Assembly (NCBI RefSeq): GCF_009649225.1
Contig: NZ_WJPP01000001.1
Location: 310,001-374,000 of the forward strand
Source: Spiribacter salilacus
GTDB taxonomy: Bacteria > Pseudomonadota > Gammaproteobacteria > Nitrococcales > Nitrococcaceae
Reading direction: 5' to 3'
Length of the DNA: 64,000 nt
The notes under the pieces: generated by a model
Databases searched by the model: none
The model's input: the letters and a program-made list of their open reading frames with translations, nothing else
What the model was told of the DNA's origin: nothing
Made by a program: the position numbers and the translations under genes
In this document: piece after piece, positions 28,627 to 38,335 of the stretch
Layout: each line of letters starts with the position of its first letter
How positions within the stretch are numbered: the stretch's first letter is position 1

Positions 28627-28875
28627 ATGACAGTTAATGAAGGTCTACGCGCGATGGCAGGCTTTTTTGTGCTACTCAGCTTGGCTCTAGGCACTTGGGT
28701 GCACCCAGGCTGGTATCTTTTTACCGCATTTGTGGGTGCCAACCTGCTTCAGTCAGCCTTCACCCGCTGGTGCCCAGCCATCGCAATTCTTAAAATGCTT
28801 GGCTTCAAGCAAGAGTGCCCAATTAACGCGATTGCAGGTAATCAGCAAAAGCCGGGCCAAGCTCCGGGTGCTTAA
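28627..28875 (+). CDS. DUF2892/YgaP-like small membrane protein
   Basis: 82 residues with two transmembrane segments ([17 protein letters not shown] and [18 protein letters not shown]) and the family motif [14 protein letters not shown]. In E. coli the YgaP rhodanese carries this membrane module and is controlled by the ArsR-type YgaV, so the presence of an ArsR gene in the same locus is suggestive. A GGAG element precedes ATG 28627, 11 bases after the barrel gene. The 3' end overlaps galU by 53 bases antisense, and the last 20 residues ([13 protein letters not shown]) are probably an unstructured tail. Confidence 0.82.
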   Translation: MTVNEGLRAMAGFFVLLSLALGTWVHPGWYLFTAFVGANLLQSAFTRWCPAIAILKMLGFKQECPINAIAGNQQKPGQAPGA

Positions 28876-29695
28876 GCCCATATTCAACGGTCGCTTGTAG
28901 ATAACCCAGCTTGTCACCACAGTCAAAGCGCGTACCGAGAAATTCGTACGCGTAAACGGCTTCTTTATGCATGAGCGCATCGATCGCATCGGTTAGCTGA
29001 ATTTCTCCACCGGCACCTGGGGTGGTTGTTCTTAGACATGCGAAAATTTGTGGCGTAAGGATATAACGCCCCACTACGCCAAGATCAGAAGGAGCCTCTG
29101 AGGCAGGCGGCTTTTCGATAATACCGCGAAGCCGCCCAAGCCTGGGCTGCACAGGCTCAACATCTACCATTCCATAACGATCTGTATGCTCTGCCGGTAC
29201 ATGCTGAACGCCCAAAATGCTGCCCTGCAATGCTTGATACTGGGCCACCATTTGCGCAAGACAGCCATCACCTGCGTCATCGTCGATTAAATCATCGGCA
29301 AGAATCACCGCAAACGGCTCATCTCCCACCACGGACTCTGCGCATAAAACGGCATGACCAAGACCCAGCGCCTCGGCTTGCCGAATATAAATGCAGGTTA
29401 CCTCCGGCGGGATAATGTTACGGACGGCCTCTAGTCGATCTAACTTTCCAGAACTTTCCAGCTCGGTCTCAAGCTCATACGCTTTATCAAAGTGATCGGG
29501 AATACTGCGCTTATTACGGCCATTCACAAAAATAAGGGTATCGATGCCGGCGCGCACCGCTTCCTCTGCGGCATATTGCACAAGCGGCTTATCCACCACT
29601 GGCAACATTTCTTTAGGATTGGCTTTGGTGGCGGGTAGAAAACGAGTGCCTAGTCCTGCAACCGGAAACACCGCTTTGCGAATGCGTGCTGTCAT
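28823..29695 (-). CDS. galU: UTP-glucose-1-phosphate uridylyltransferase
   Basis: Makes UDP-glucose for polysaccharides and lipopolysaccharide. 290 residues with the nucleotidyltransferase signature [29 protein letters not shown], the active-site LADDLID and PFAVILADD, and [10 protein letters not shown]-like and [21 protein letters not shown] motifs. ATG 29695 is preceded by AAGGAGG. A strong hairpin lies between it and the comEA-like gene upstream. Confidence 0.97.
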   Translation of the reverse strand: MTARIRKAVFPVAGLGTRFLPATKANPKEMLPVVDKPLVQYAAEEAVRAGIDTLIFVNGRNKRSIPDHFDKAYELETELESSGKLDRLEAVRNIIPPEVTCIYIRQAEALGLGHAVLCAESVVGDEPFAVILADDLIDDDAGDGCLAQMVAQYQALQGSILGVQHVPAEHTDRYGMVDVEPVQPRLGRLRGIIEKPPASEAPSDLGVVGRYILTPQIFACLRTTTPGAGGEIQLTDAIDALMHKEAVYAYEFLGTRFDCGDKLGYLQATVEYGLKHPELGPAFADYLQSR

Positions 29696-29731
29696 GCGCT
29701 ACTTTCCTCCTTGTTATTAGCGCAAGCTTAC

Positions 29732-29768
29732 CGCACGGTGCTGCCTCTGTCAGGCTAAACACCGTGCG
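29732..29768 (-). repeat. Strong nested hairpin between comEA-like gene and galU
   Basis: CGCACGGTG (29768-29760 on the minus strand) pairs with CACCGTGCG (29740-29732): 9 perfect bp. The 19-base loop contains its own GCCT/AGGC stem. There is no T-run on either strand, so it may be a Rho-linked or processing signal at the end of the comEA-like transcript, or a control element in the galU leader. It is the only structure in the 91-base gap. Confidence 0.55.
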
Positions 29769-29786
29769 CCAAGGTGCACTCTGACC

Positions 29787-30050
29787 CTACTCCACCACAA
29801 TCGACTCTCGCATCTGCTCGAGCGAGACCTCACCAATACCCGAAACACGAGTCAGCCCATCCACCGAATCGAATGGCCCATTCATCTCGCGATCCTCAAT
29901 AATCGCGGCCGCCGTAGCAGGGCCAACCCCGGAGAGTAGCTGCAATGTGTCTGCATCGGCTTCGTTAATATTGATCGGCTCTACCGCGGCGGCTGCTCCC
30001 ACCACACAAAAAAGGATCAATGAAAGGGAAAGTTTACGCCAAGTTTTCAT
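29787..30050 (-). CDS. ComEA-like helix-hairpin-helix protein, exported
   Basis: 87 residues: a signal peptide (LSLSLILFCVVGAAAAVEP) and a double helix-hairpin-helix domain (ININEADADTLQLLSGVGPATAAAIIEDR, DGLTRVSGIGEVSLEQMR). Such short periplasmic HhH proteins bind DNA non-specifically and in competent bacteria help pull DNA across the periplasm. No other competence gene is nearby, so a role in uptake is inference. ATG 30050 follows AGGAG. Confidence 0.88.
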   Translation of the reverse strand: MKTWRKLSLSLILFCVVGAAAAVEPININEADADTLQLLSGVGPATAAAIIEDREMNGPFDSVDGLTRVSGIGEVSLEQMRESIVVE

Positions 30051-30125
30051 GGAGATTCTCCTGTTTAATCCGTTATAGCCACGCCATCATTAGCGCCGCT
30101 ATCCATGAAACTAACCGTCCAAAAA

Positions 30126-30839
30126 TTAGAATTCTGTGCGTTGGATCGCAGTTTGAATTGCCGTTAGTGCGGCAGCCGGATCGTCGGCACGAGTAATCGG
30201 CCGACCGATCACCAAATCGGAAGCCCCCGCTCTAACGGCCGCTTCTGGTGTCATAATCCGCTTTTGATCATCCTGCGCTGCCCCCGCGGGGCGAATCCCT
30301 GGTGTGACCAGACGAAACTGTGCACCCAAGTGATCACGCAGCCCCTCAACCTCATGCCCAGAACAGACCACGCCATCGAGCCCTGATTTTTGTGCCAAGC
30401 GGGCCAAGCGACCGGCTGCCTGCATTGGGTTACCGGCAATGCCCACTTCTTCTAACGTAGACAGTTGATGACTGGTCAAAATCGTGACCGCAATTAACAA
30501 AGGTCGATCGCCCCCTCCAGCCTCAACCGCGTCTCTTGCGGCCTCAAGCATCTCAGAGCCCCCTAGCGCATGAACATCAACCATCCACACTCCTAAATCT
30601 GTGGCGGCCTGACACGCCGCTTCCACCGTGTGCGGAATATCATGAAACTTAAGATCAAGAAAAACACGCCAGCCCGCTTTTACCCAACGTTCAACCAATG
30701 CAGGACCACCCCTGACGAAAAGCTCCTTGCCCACTTTCAGGCAACACGCTTGATTGGGTAACTGATTAACGAGTTGGATTGCCTGCTCAGGGTCAGAGTA
30801 ATCGAGTGCAACGATAATATTGGGTGGCACTTGACTCAT
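30126..30839 (-). CDS. pyrF: Orotidine 5'-phosphate decarboxylase
   Basis: Last step of UMP synthesis. 237 residues, TIM barrel. The catalytic Lys-Asp array is in [13 protein letters not shown]; substrate-binding [24 protein letters not shown] and LVTPGIRP are present, and the C-terminal phosphate loop ends [14 protein letters not shown]. It starts 5 bases after the lapB stop, the pyrF-lapB-lapA arrangement of many gammaproteobacteria. Confidence 0.97.
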   Translation of the reverse strand: MSQVPPNIIVALDYSDPEQAIQLVNQLPNQACCLKVGKELFVRGGPALVERWVKAGWRVFLDLKFHDIPHTVEAACQAATDLGVWMVDVHALGGSEMLEAARDAVEAGGGDRPLLIAVTILTSHQLSTLEEVGIAGNPMQAAGRLARLAQKSGLDGVVCSGHEVEGLRDHLGAQFRLVTPGIRPAGAAQDDQKRIMTPEAAVRAGASDLVIGRPITRADDPAAALTAIQTAIQRTEF

Positions 30840-30844
30840 CTCTT

Positions 30845-31966
30845 TTATTCTCCTTGAACGCCGCGTAGCGGTTTAATGGTTGCCCAGCTCCGGCAGCTTG
30901 GGCAGAGCCAGTGGAGCTGCCTTGCTTCAAAACCGCATTCTCTACAGCGATAACAGACCCGGTCATCCTCTAAGGTGACCGATTTATCACTAGTGAGGCT
31001 CAAAAGCCGGTTTAACGCCCGCACTGAGGGACGATGCCCAACCTGCTTTGCCAAAAATGCCGCAGCAGTCTCCTTGCCTTCATCGGCTGCAATCAGGTCA
31101 GTTACCTTTAAAATAACGCTAACCCCGGTATAGCGATTAAGCAGCTTGTAGAGCTCTTGTTTGTACTGCTCGGTCTGCCCCAGCGCTTGATAGCAAGTTT
31201 CTAAACGACCGAGCACCTCTGGCACAAAATCAACATCTTGAGACTCGACGCGCTGATACGCCTTAATAGCCGCCCGCCAGCGCCCTTCTTGCTGCTCAAT
31301 ATCACCGAGCAGCAATGATGCCCTAACCGACTGACTGTCAAAGCCGAATGCCCGCTTAATGAGCTGCCTGACCTCCCCCATTTCTCCATTCGCCGCCATC
31401 TTTAACTCCGCCAGCTCGCAAGCAAACTGAGCCACCAATGGCCCCAGCCGCTCGCCACCTAGGCCTTGCAGTCGCCTTGCAGTCGTAATGGCTGATTCCC
31501 ACTCCTTTTCCTGCTGATAGACATCGAGCAAGTGGCGCAGCGCATCAGCTCGAAAGGCAGGGGCTCCCATCGCCTGTTTAAACAGACTCTCCGCCCGATC
31601 AAACAGCCCGGCTGCCAAGTAATCACGGCCCAGTTCAAGAATAGCGTTTGAGCGCTGATCACCGTCTAAGGAGGGCCGTGCAATAAGGTTCTGATGGATT
31701 CGTATGGCACGGTCTACTTCACCGCGACGACGAAAGAGGTAGCCGAGCGCGAGATGGGTTTCAATGGTATCTTCATCGAGCTCTACTAAGCGGATAAAAA
31801 CATCGATCGCCCGGTCGGGTTGCTCATTGAGCAAAAAATTCAGACCTTGGAAATAACCGCGAGATAAGGCCTTATTGCTGGAACTCGTGCCTAAAGCCTG
31901 TTTTTTACCAATCCACCAGCCCGACAACGCCGCCACAGGGAGTAGCAGCCAGAGCACATACCACAT
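30845..31966 (-). CDS. lapB: Lipopolysaccharide assembly protein LapB (YciM)
   Basis: Regulates LpxC turnover by FtsH and so LPS synthesis. 373 residues: a single N-terminal transmembrane helix ([19 protein letters not shown]), about nine TPR repeats ([20 protein letters not shown] and so on) and a C-terminal rubredoxin-like metal site with two CxxC pairs (CYRCRECG and CPSCRSW). It lies 2 bases after lapA, as in E. coli. Confidence 0.95.
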   Translation of the reverse strand: MWYVLWLLLPVAALSGWWIGKKQALGTSSSNKALSRGYFQGLNFLLNEQPDRAIDVFIRLVELDEDTIETHLALGYLFRRRGEVDRAIRIHQNLIARPSLDGDQRSNAILELGRDYLAAGLFDRAESLFKQAMGAPAFRADALRHLLDVYQQEKEWESAITTARRLQGLGGERLGPLVAQFACELAELKMAANGEMGEVRQLIKRAFGFDSQSVRASLLLGDIEQQEGRWRAAIKAYQRVESQDVDFVPEVLGRLETCYQALGQTEQYKQELYKLLNRYTGVSVILKVTDLIAADEGKETAAAFLAKQVGHRPSVRALNRLLSLTSDKSVTLEDDRVCYRCRECGFEARQLHWLCPSCRSWATIKPLRGVQGE

Positions 31967-31968
31967 CG

Positions 31969-32262
31969 CTAATTAGCGTGCCTAATTGGCAGTTTTCTCA
32001 ACTCTGATAGTTCCGACTGCACCGTGCTTAATTGTCGATTAAGCCGACGTAGCTGCCAGCGTTGACGAAAAACGATGCCAACAACCACCAAAACGCCCAC
32101 AAAAGCCCCAATGGCAAGCGCCATGACGAGCGCCAAAGACAAAGGCAACGTAGATTGACCAAAATAAAAGTCTAGCGCAACGGGCTGCGGATTGAGCATC
32201 GCAAAGCTCAAACCAAGCGCAATGAGTATGATCGCAAAAATCAGACCCACAACACGACGCAT
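31969..32262 (-). CDS. lapA: Lipopolysaccharide assembly protein LapA (DUF1049)
   Basis: 97 residues with two membrane helices (VVGLIFAIILIALGLSFAML and LPLSLALVMALAIGAFVGVL) and a short cytoplasmic coiled coil (RRLNRQLSTVQSELSELRK), the usual LapA layout. It works with LapB at the inner membrane. It starts 5 bases after ihfB. Confidence 0.92.
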   Translation of the reverse strand: MRRVVGLIFAIILIALGLSFAMLNPQPVALDFYFGQSTLPLSLALVMALAIGAFVGVLVVVGIVFRQRWQLRRLNRQLSTVQSELSELRKLPIRHAN

Positions 32263-32267
32263 GTTAA

Positions 32268-32573
32268 TCAGCGCCCCTTATCGCTTTGGGCTTGACTGTC
32301 ATTAACGCGCTCACGCATCTCTTTGCCCGGCTTAAAGTGCGGCACATGCTTTCCGGGCAGCGCCACCGGCTCGCCGGTCTTGGGGTTCCGCCCAATTCTT
32401 GGAGGGCGGTGATGCAAAGAAAAGCTACCAAAGCCTCTGATCTCAATGCGCTCTCCGGTGGAGAGCGCCTCACTCATCTGCTCAACCAAAGCCTTCACGG
32501 CAAGCTCAACATCTCTTTGGGCTAGATGGTCTTGCTTTCCCGCGATTAACTCAATCAATTCTGATTTGGTCAT
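32268..32573 (-). CDS. ihfB: Integration host factor subunit beta
   Basis: DNA-bending nucleoid protein, 101 residues (E. coli 94). HU/IHF motifs are [40 protein letters not shown] and [14 protein letters not shown]; the [10 protein letters not shown] arm inserts its Pro into the minor groove. It follows rpsA by 33 bases in the conserved rpsA-ihfB-lapA-lapB order. IHF also assists sigma-54 promoters, of which the window holds two. Confidence 0.97.
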   Translation of the reverse strand: MTKSELIELIAGKQDHLAQRDVELAVKALVEQMSEALSTGERIEIRGFGSFSLHHRPPRIGRNPKTGEPVALPGKHVPHFKPGKEMRERVNDSQAQSDKGR

Positions 32574-32606
32574 TCCCGATTATCCGTTTGGCTTGGCAAA
32601 GCAGGA

Positions 32607-34289
32607 TCAGTCCTGCTGATCCCGATCGGCCATCTGTTCCTTAAGGAGGTCTCCGAGGGCCGTTGTACCTGCTGACCCTGTATTGCCGTAATCTTCCATG
32701 ACTTCGCGCTCATCCTGCTGGTCTTTCGCCCGAACCGACAAGCTAATCATACGATTACGCCGATCAACTGCCACAAACTTGGCCTCAATGGTATCGCCCT
32801 CTTTAACCACAGTGCGAGCATCTTCAACCCGATCTCGAGCAAGATCAGCCGCACGAATGTAGCCCTGCACTTCTTCAGCAAGCTCAACCACAACACCCTT
32901 CGCATCTACTTCTTGTGCTGTACAAGTAACAATAGTGCCTTTCGGGTTTTCCGCAACCCAGTTAGAAACAGGATCTTGCGCCAACTGCTTCACACCTAGG
33001 CTAATGCGTTCACGCTCGGGATCAACCGAGAGCACCACGGCTTCAACCTCTTCGCCTTTCTGGAATTCGCGGATAGACTCTTCACCGCCGTCACTCCAAG
33101 ACAGATCGGAAAGGTGAACCAAGCCGTCAATTCCGCCCTCAAGCCCAACAAAGATACCGAAGTCGGTGATGGATTTAATCGCACCAACCACCCGGTCGCC
33201 TTTATTGTACTGCGCAGCAAACTCATCCCATGGATTGGGCTGGCACTGCTTCATGCCCAGTGAGATCCGACGCCGCTCTTCGTCGATGTCAAGAATCATG
33301 ACTTCAACTTCATCACCAATGGATACAACCTTGGCGGGGTTCACGTTTTTATTGGTCCAGTCCATTTCAGATACATGGACAAGGCCCTCTACGCCCTCTT
33401 CAATTTCCACGAAGGAGCCATAGTCAGTGATATTCGTGACCCGACCCACCGTACGTGCACCCTCTGGGTAACGCCGTGCGATTGCTTCCCATGGATCCTC
33501 GCCTAACTGCTTGAGGCCCAATGACACGCGGTTACGCTCGCGGTCAAACTTAAGAACCTTAACCTCGACTTCCTCACCCACATTAACGACTTCAGACGGA
33601 TGCTTAACGCGCCGCCATGCCATATCGGTGATGTGGAGAAGCCCGTCGATACCGCCAAGATCCACAAACGCGCCATAGTCAGTCAGGTTCTTAACGATGC
33701 CCGTGAGCATCTGGCCTTCCTGCAACTTCTCTAGCAACGCTTCGCGTTCTGCGGAGTACTCTTCCTCAACGACTGCCCGACGCGAGACAACGACGTTGTT
33801 TCGGCGTGCATCCAGTTTGATTACCTTGAACTCTAAATCTTTACCCTCAAGGTAGGTTGTATCGCGAACCGGTCGAATATCAACCAATGAACCCGGCAGG
33901 AAGGCTCTGATATGCCCCAGATCCACCGTAAACCCGCCTTTCACCTTGCCGCTAATTTGACCATTAACAGTTTCAGCACCTTCGTAGGCGGCCTCTAAGA
34001 CGCGCCATGCGCTGGCGCGCTTGGCTTTTTCGCGTGATAGACGAGTTTCACCCGAGCCATCTTCCACGGCATCAAGGGCAACTTCTATTTCATCGCCAAC
34101 ATTCGCCTCTACATTGCCCTGCTCGTCCATAAATTGCTCAAGCGGAATAACCGCTTCAGATTTAAGACCCGCATTAACAAGGACATTGTCGCCGTCGATG
34201 GCAACAATTTGGGCGGTAACGATTGAGCCGGGGCGCATATCGGTTTGCGCAAGGCTCTGTTCAAAGAGTTCTGCAAAGCTTTCGCTCAT
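32607..34289 (-). CDS. rpsA: 30S ribosomal protein S1
   Basis: Recruits mRNA to the 30S subunit. 560 residues (E. coli 557) with six S1 OB-fold repeats, e.g. [89 protein letters not shown] and [24 protein letters not shown]. The first two repeats bind the ribosome. rpsA translation is normally autoregulated through its leader; the leader here is the 52 bases between cmk and rpsA. Confidence 0.98.
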   Translation of the reverse strand: MSESFAELFEQSLAQTDMRPGSIVTAQIVAIDGDNVLVNAGLKSEAVIPLEQFMDEQGNVEANVGDEIEVALDAVEDGSGETRLSREKAKRASAWRVLEAAYEGAETVNGQISGKVKGGFTVDLGHIRAFLPGSLVDIRPVRDTTYLEGKDLEFKVIKLDARRNNVVVSRRAVVEEEYSAEREALLEKLQEGQMLTGIVKNLTDYGAFVDLGGIDGLLHITDMAWRRVKHPSEVVNVGEEVEVKVLKFDRERNRVSLGLKQLGEDPWEAIARRYPEGARTVGRVTNITDYGSFVEIEEGVEGLVHVSEMDWTNKNVNPAKVVSIGDEVEVMILDIDEERRRISLGMKQCQPNPWDEFAAQYNKGDRVVGAIKSITDFGIFVGLEGGIDGLVHLSDLSWSDGGEESIREFQKGEEVEAVVLSVDPERERISLGVKQLAQDPVSNWVAENPKGTIVTCTAQEVDAKGVVVELAEEVQGYIRAADLARDRVEDARTVVKEGDTIEAKFVAVDRRNRMISLSVRAKDQQDEREVMEDYGNTGSAGTTALGDLLKEQMADRDQQD

Positions 34290-34341
34290 GAGGTAATAAA
34301 ATCCCGGACCGCAGGGCGATCGGTTGGTTGAGTAAATTTCA

Positions 34342-35025
34342 TCAAACGCAGCCTGTTGCTGCCTTTAACACCTTTTCTATAACCGCGTCGGCCGATAAAT
34401 CGGTGGTATCGACGATGGTTGCATCTTCAGCGGGCACTAATGGCGCCACTGTTCGTTTTGAATCGCGCGCATCACGCGCTTTCAATTCCTCTAAAAGGTC
34501 GGCGAGATTAGCACTGATCCCTTTTTGCATCAACTGCTTATGCCGCCGACGGGCTCGCTCTTCCACGCTGGCAGTCAGGAAAAACTTCAATGGGGCATCT
34601 GCGAACACAACGGTGCCCATATCTCGCCCATCGGCCACCAGCCCTGGTGGCTGGCGAAACTGGCGCTGCCGCTCTAATAAGGCATGACGAATCAAGCCTT
34701 GAGTAGCGAGCTCTGAGGCAAATTGGCCACAATCCTCGCTACGGATTGCCTCGGAGACATCTTCACCATCCAAAAGTACCTGTCCTGCCTGCGCTCCAGT
34801 GGCAGGAAATTCGATTTTCATGGCCTGCGCCACAGACACGAGCGACTCCACTTGGCCTGCATCAAGCCCTGCGCGCTGCGCGCTTAATGCTAATAATCGA
34901 TAAATCGCACCACTATCTAAAAAATGCCAACCCAGGCGCGCCGCCACAGCTTGCGCGACTGTGCCTTTACCTGCCCCGCCGGGCCCATCAATCGTCACAA
35001 CCGGGGCTGCCGTTGCCGTTGTCAT
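34342..35025 (-). CDS. cmk: Cytidylate kinase
   Basis: Phosphorylates CMP and dCMP. 227 residues with P-loop [28 protein letters not shown], the CMP-binding [12 protein letters not shown] and [29 protein letters not shown]. It overlaps aroA by 4 bases (ATGA), the conserved aroA-cmk-rpsA order. Confidence 0.97.
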   Translation of the reverse strand: MTTATAAPVVTIDGPGGAGKGTVAQAVAARLGWHFLDSGAIYRLLALSAQRAGLDAGQVESLVSVAQAMKIEFPATGAQAGQVLLDGEDVSEAIRSEDCGQFASELATQGLIRHALLERQRQFRQPPGLVADGRDMGTVVFADAPLKFFLTASVEERARRRHKQLMQKGISANLADLLEELKARDARDSKRTVAPLVPAEDATIVDTTDLSADAVIEKVLKAATGCV

Positions 35026-36350
35026 GATTGCTCCTCAATCACTTCAATTTCCAACCCGGCTCCACGCGCTAACTCAACAAACCCAGGGAAGGACGTATCA
35101 ACCTCTGCGCAGCCATCAATATCGACCGGCCCTGAGGCCACTAAGCCTGCCATTGCAAAGGACATGGCGATACGATGATCGCCTCTAGCGTGAACCCGCC
35201 CCCCACTAAAACGACCGCCTGTGATGCGAATACCATCTGCTTGCGGTTCGACATCAATGCCCAAAGCGCTTAGCCCGTTTGCCATAACGGCAATTCGGTC
35301 GCTCTCTTTTACGCGGAGCTCCTCAGCCCCACGCAACACCGTTTCGCCCTCGGCACACGCAGCAGCAACAAAAAGCGCCGGGAATTCATCGATTGCCAAA
35401 GGCACCAGCTCTACCGGAATTTCGATTCCCCGCAACGGCGCATGTCGCACAGTCAACTGCCCCGTTGGCTCTCCCTCACCCACCGGATCGGGGTCAATAA
35501 CGATATCTGCGCCCATGCGCTGAAGAATCTCAATGACACCGATTCTTGAAGGGTTTAATCCAACTCCCTCAAGCACCACTGTTGAGTTTGGTGCAATACT
35601 GGCGCCAACCAAAAAAAAGGCTGCCGACGAAATGTCAGCCGGTACCTGTATACGCGTGCTTGTCAGCGTTACCGGTCCTTTCACCTCAATCCATCCGCCT
35701 TGCTGGCTCACCGGACACCCCAACGCGCTGAGCATCTGCTCTGTATGATCCCGAGTAATCGCCGGCTCATGAATACGGGTTATTCCCTCGGCATATAAGC
35801 CTGCAAGCAACAAGGCAGACTTCACCTGAGCACTGGCCACGGGCATCTCGTAGTCAATACCTTTTAAACCTTTAACCGGCGAAATGCGCAGCGGAGCGGT
35901 TCCCTCATTAGTCGTCGCAATACTGGCACCCATCAGCCCCAAGGGGTCGGTAACCCGCCGCATCGGCCGACGCATTAACGAGCCATCCCCAATCAACTCG
36001 CTGGCAAAAGACTGCCCGGCCAATAAACCCGCAAATAAACGCATCGAGGTACCAGAGTTACCCAGATCCAGCGGACCCGGTGGCGCCTGCAGCCCCTTCA
36101 AGCCAACGCCATCAATCCGCAAAGCCCCCTCACTTGGGCGCTCGATAGGCACACCAAGCTGACGCATTGCTGCCAAGGTGGCCAGTGCATCGTCGCCCTC
36201 TAAAAAGCCTTCAACCTCAGTAACGCCTTGGGCGATGGCACCCAACAGCACGGCACGGTGGGAAATTGACTTGTCACCGGGCACCCGCAGGTGGCCTGTG
36301 AGTTGACCACCAGGTTGAATACAAAACCGCCGTTCTATTGATCCAGACAT
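35022..36350 (-). CDS. aroA: 5-enolpyruvylshikimate-3-phosphate synthase
   Basis: Sixth step of the shikimate pathway and glyphosate target. 442 residues. Motifs: LRVPGDKSISHRAVLLGAI, LDLGNSGTSMRLFAGLLAG, MRRPMRRV, and ELRVKESDRIAVMANGL. The NSGTSMRL form resembles the class II-like enzymes of Pseudomonas and Gram-positives rather than the E. coli type. In Pseudomonas aeruginosa tyrA and aroA are fused into one polypeptide; here they are separate genes 20 bases apart. Confidence 0.96.
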   Translation of the reverse strand: MSGSIERRFCIQPGGQLTGHLRVPGDKSISHRAVLLGAIAQGVTEVEGFLEGDDALATLAAMRQLGVPIERPSEGALRIDGVGLKGLQAPPGPLDLGNSGTSMRLFAGLLAGQSFASELIGDGSLMRRPMRRVTDPLGLMGASIATTNEGTAPLRISPVKGLKGIDYEMPVASAQVKSALLLAGLYAEGITRIHEPAITRDHTEQMLSALGCPVSQQGGWIEVKGPVTLTSTRIQVPADISSAAFFLVGASIAPNSTVVLEGVGLNPSRIGVIEILQRMGADIVIDPDPVGEGEPTGQLTVRHAPLRGIEIPVELVPLAIDEFPALFVAAACAEGETVLRGAEELRVKESDRIAVMANGLSALGIDVEPQADGIRITGGRFSGGRVHARGDHRIAMSFAMAGLVASGPVDIDGCAEVDTSFPGFVELARGAGLEIEVIEEQS

Positions 36351-36370
36351 GCTATTTAAAGGCCCCTGTG

Positions 36371-37249
36371 CTAGCGCTCAAACCAATGCAAATGTGCATC
36401 TCGCGTTCGCTTGGCGCTTTTAAAAACGGCCTCAATGCCGCTGCCGTCTCCGGCGGCCACCAGCGCCGTGAGCTTTTCGAGATCATCCCGATAAGCAGCA
36501 AGCGCCTCCACCACGGCTTCACGATTACCAAGGCAAATATCTCGCCACATCACGGGGTCGCTCGAGGCAATGCGAGTAAAATCACGAAAACCTCCAGCCG
36601 CATACCGCAGCGTCTCGTCATGGTCAGCCGCTCCCGCCAACATATCAACCAAACCAAACGCTAGCAGATGAGGCAGATGCGAAGTCATTGCCAACATTCG
36701 GTCGTGCTTATGCACGGGCATACAAACCACCTCGGCGCCGGCGGCCTCCCACAACGCCGTCACTAAATCAACGGCATTTGAATCTGATTCTGAGGTCGGC
36801 GTTAATATGACGCGACGTCCCACAAATAGCTCGGGGAATGCCGCATCAATGCCACTGTGTTCTGTACCTGCAATCGGATGCGCAGGCACAAACCCTTTGG
36901 GTAATTGGCCGAAAACCGCCTGAACATCATTGACAACGCATTGCTTGGCACTGCCGACGTCACTCAACACCACATCGCGCTTTAATGCGGGGCCAATCTG
37001 CTCTAGCACCGGCTTAACCACACCCAGAGGCACACCGAGCACCACAATATCAACCTCGCTTAATGCCTCATGCGCATCTAGGGAATACCGATCAATCGCT
37101 CCCCGTGCCACGGCGCGACTAAGGGGCTCAGCAGACCGCCCAAAACCCACCACTTCGCTCACCGCGGCGTGTTGACGCAACACTAACCCAAGGGAGCCGG
37201 CAATTAACCCTACGCCAACCAGGCCAACCCGACATTCTGCTAAGTTCAT
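36371..37249 (-). CDS. tyrA: Prephenate/arogenate dehydrogenase
   Basis: NAD(P)-dependent step of tyrosine synthesis, 292 residues. Rossmann motif VGLVGVGLIAGSLGLVL, then VVLGVPLGVV, FVPAHPIAGTEHSGIDAA (substrate His region) and MTSHLPHLLAFGLVD. ATG 37249 overlaps the hisC stop (ATGA) with GGAG 8 bases away; an in-frame GTG at 37255 is less likely. It is separate from aroA, unlike the fused Pseudomonas protein. Confidence 0.95.
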   Translation of the reverse strand: MNLAECRVGLVGVGLIAGSLGLVLRQHAAVSEVVGFGRSAEPLSRAVARGAIDRYSLDAHEALSEVDIVVLGVPLGVVKPVLEQIGPALKRDVVLSDVGSAKQCVVNDVQAVFGQLPKGFVPAHPIAGTEHSGIDAAFPELFVGRRVILTPTSESDSNAVDLVTALWEAAGAEVVCMPVHKHDRMLAMTSHLPHLLAFGLVDMLAGAADHDETLRYAAGGFRDFTRIASSDPVMWRDICLGNREAVVEALAAYRDDLEKLTALVAAGDGSGIEAVFKSAKRTRDAHLHWFER

Positions 37250-38328
37250 TGCCACCGCTCCAGGGCAACCAGCAATGCCTCATTTTCTTCGGGCGTACCA
37301 ATGGTAATGCGCAGCCACTCTGGCAACCCATAATTGGCGATTGGACGCACAGCAATTCTGTGACTTAACAACCATTCATTAGCTGCAGTTGCATCACCCA
37401 TATGCACACAGAGAAAGTTAGCCGCTGAGGGCATCGTCACCGAGCCAAGCGCGGCAAACCGCGTTGCAAGCCGTTCACGCTGATCCGCATTCTCAGCAAC
37501 ACAGGCCTTAAGGTAAGCATCATCCTGCAAACTCGCCACCGCGGCGGCCTGGGCAATGGCATTGACATTAAACGGGTGGCGCACCCGATTCATTAAGTTG
37601 GCCACCTCAGGGTGGGAAACCGCGTAACCTAAACGCAAAGCTGCCAGCCCATGAAATTTTGAAAAGCTCCGCGTAATGACCAAGTTAGGATACCGCGCTA
37701 ATAACGGCATTGCGCTGGCATAGTCCGCTTGGCTTTCGGCGTATTCAAAGTACGCCTCATCAATCACAACGATCACCCGCGATGGCACCGCGTCTAGGAA
37801 GTTTTCTATCGCTTCTTGGCTAAGCCAATGCCCGGTCGGGTTATTCGGATTTGCCACAAACACGACATTAACCGCGCGATCTTCGGTTGCCGCTGCCATT
37901 GCGGGTAGATCGTGGCCATAATCCTTTGCCGCTACCACTTTGGCAGTACCACCCGCTGATTGAGTTGCGATGGGATACACCGCAAAGGCGTGCTCTGAGA
38001 AAACAGCCGTGCGACCCGGCCCCAAAAACACGCGCGCAATGAGATCGAGGATATCGTTTGATCCATTACCAAACGTTAACTGATCTTCGGCAACCTCTAG
38101 TTGCCCCGCTAATAGAGCGCGTAGGTGCGATGCACTGCCATCTGGATAGCGATGCAACGTGGTTGCGGCTTGTTTTGCCGCTTCAAGGGCAGCCGGACTA
38201 GGGCCTCTTGGGTTCTCATTGGACGCCAGCATAATCATGCCCGACTCGCTGAGCCGGCCGGGCTGATAGGGGCTTAAGCGCGCCACGCTCGGCATCGCCA
38301 ACGACTCTGCATTCCAAGTCTTTGCCAT
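37246..38328 (-). CDS. hisC: Histidinol-phosphate aminotransferase (HisC2 type)
   Basis: PLP aminotransferase of 360 residues. LASNENPRGPSPAAL, VVFVANPNNPTGHWLS, VIDEAYFEY and the cofactor Lys in TRSFSKFHGLAALRLGYAV are typical. Its location between pheA and tyrA suggests that it also transaminates aromatic keto acids, as hisC2 in the same place in Pseudomonas is presumed to do; the sequence does not prove this. Confidence 0.93.
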   Translation of the reverse strand: MAKTWNAESLAMPSVARLSPYQPGRLSESGMIMLASNENPRGPSPAALEAAKQAATTLHRYPDGSASHLRALLAGQLEVAEDQLTFGNGSNDILDLIARVFLGPGRTAVFSEHAFAVYPIATQSAGGTAKVVAAKDYGHDLPAMAAATEDRAVNVVFVANPNNPTGHWLSQEAIENFLDAVPSRVIVVIDEAYFEYAESQADYASAMPLLARYPNLVITRSFSKFHGLAALRLGYAVSHPEVANLMNRVRHPFNVNAIAQAAAVASLQDDAYLKACVAENADQRERLATRFAALGSVTMPSAANFLCVHMGDATAANEWLLSHRIAVRPIANYGLPEWLRITIGTPEENEALLVALERWQ

Positions 38329-38335
38329 CGTGGTG

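Noticed and set aside
32970-33930. Repeated sequence blocks that could be taken for a repeat array
   Set aside because: They are the homologous S1 domains of rpsA, divergent at the DNA level.
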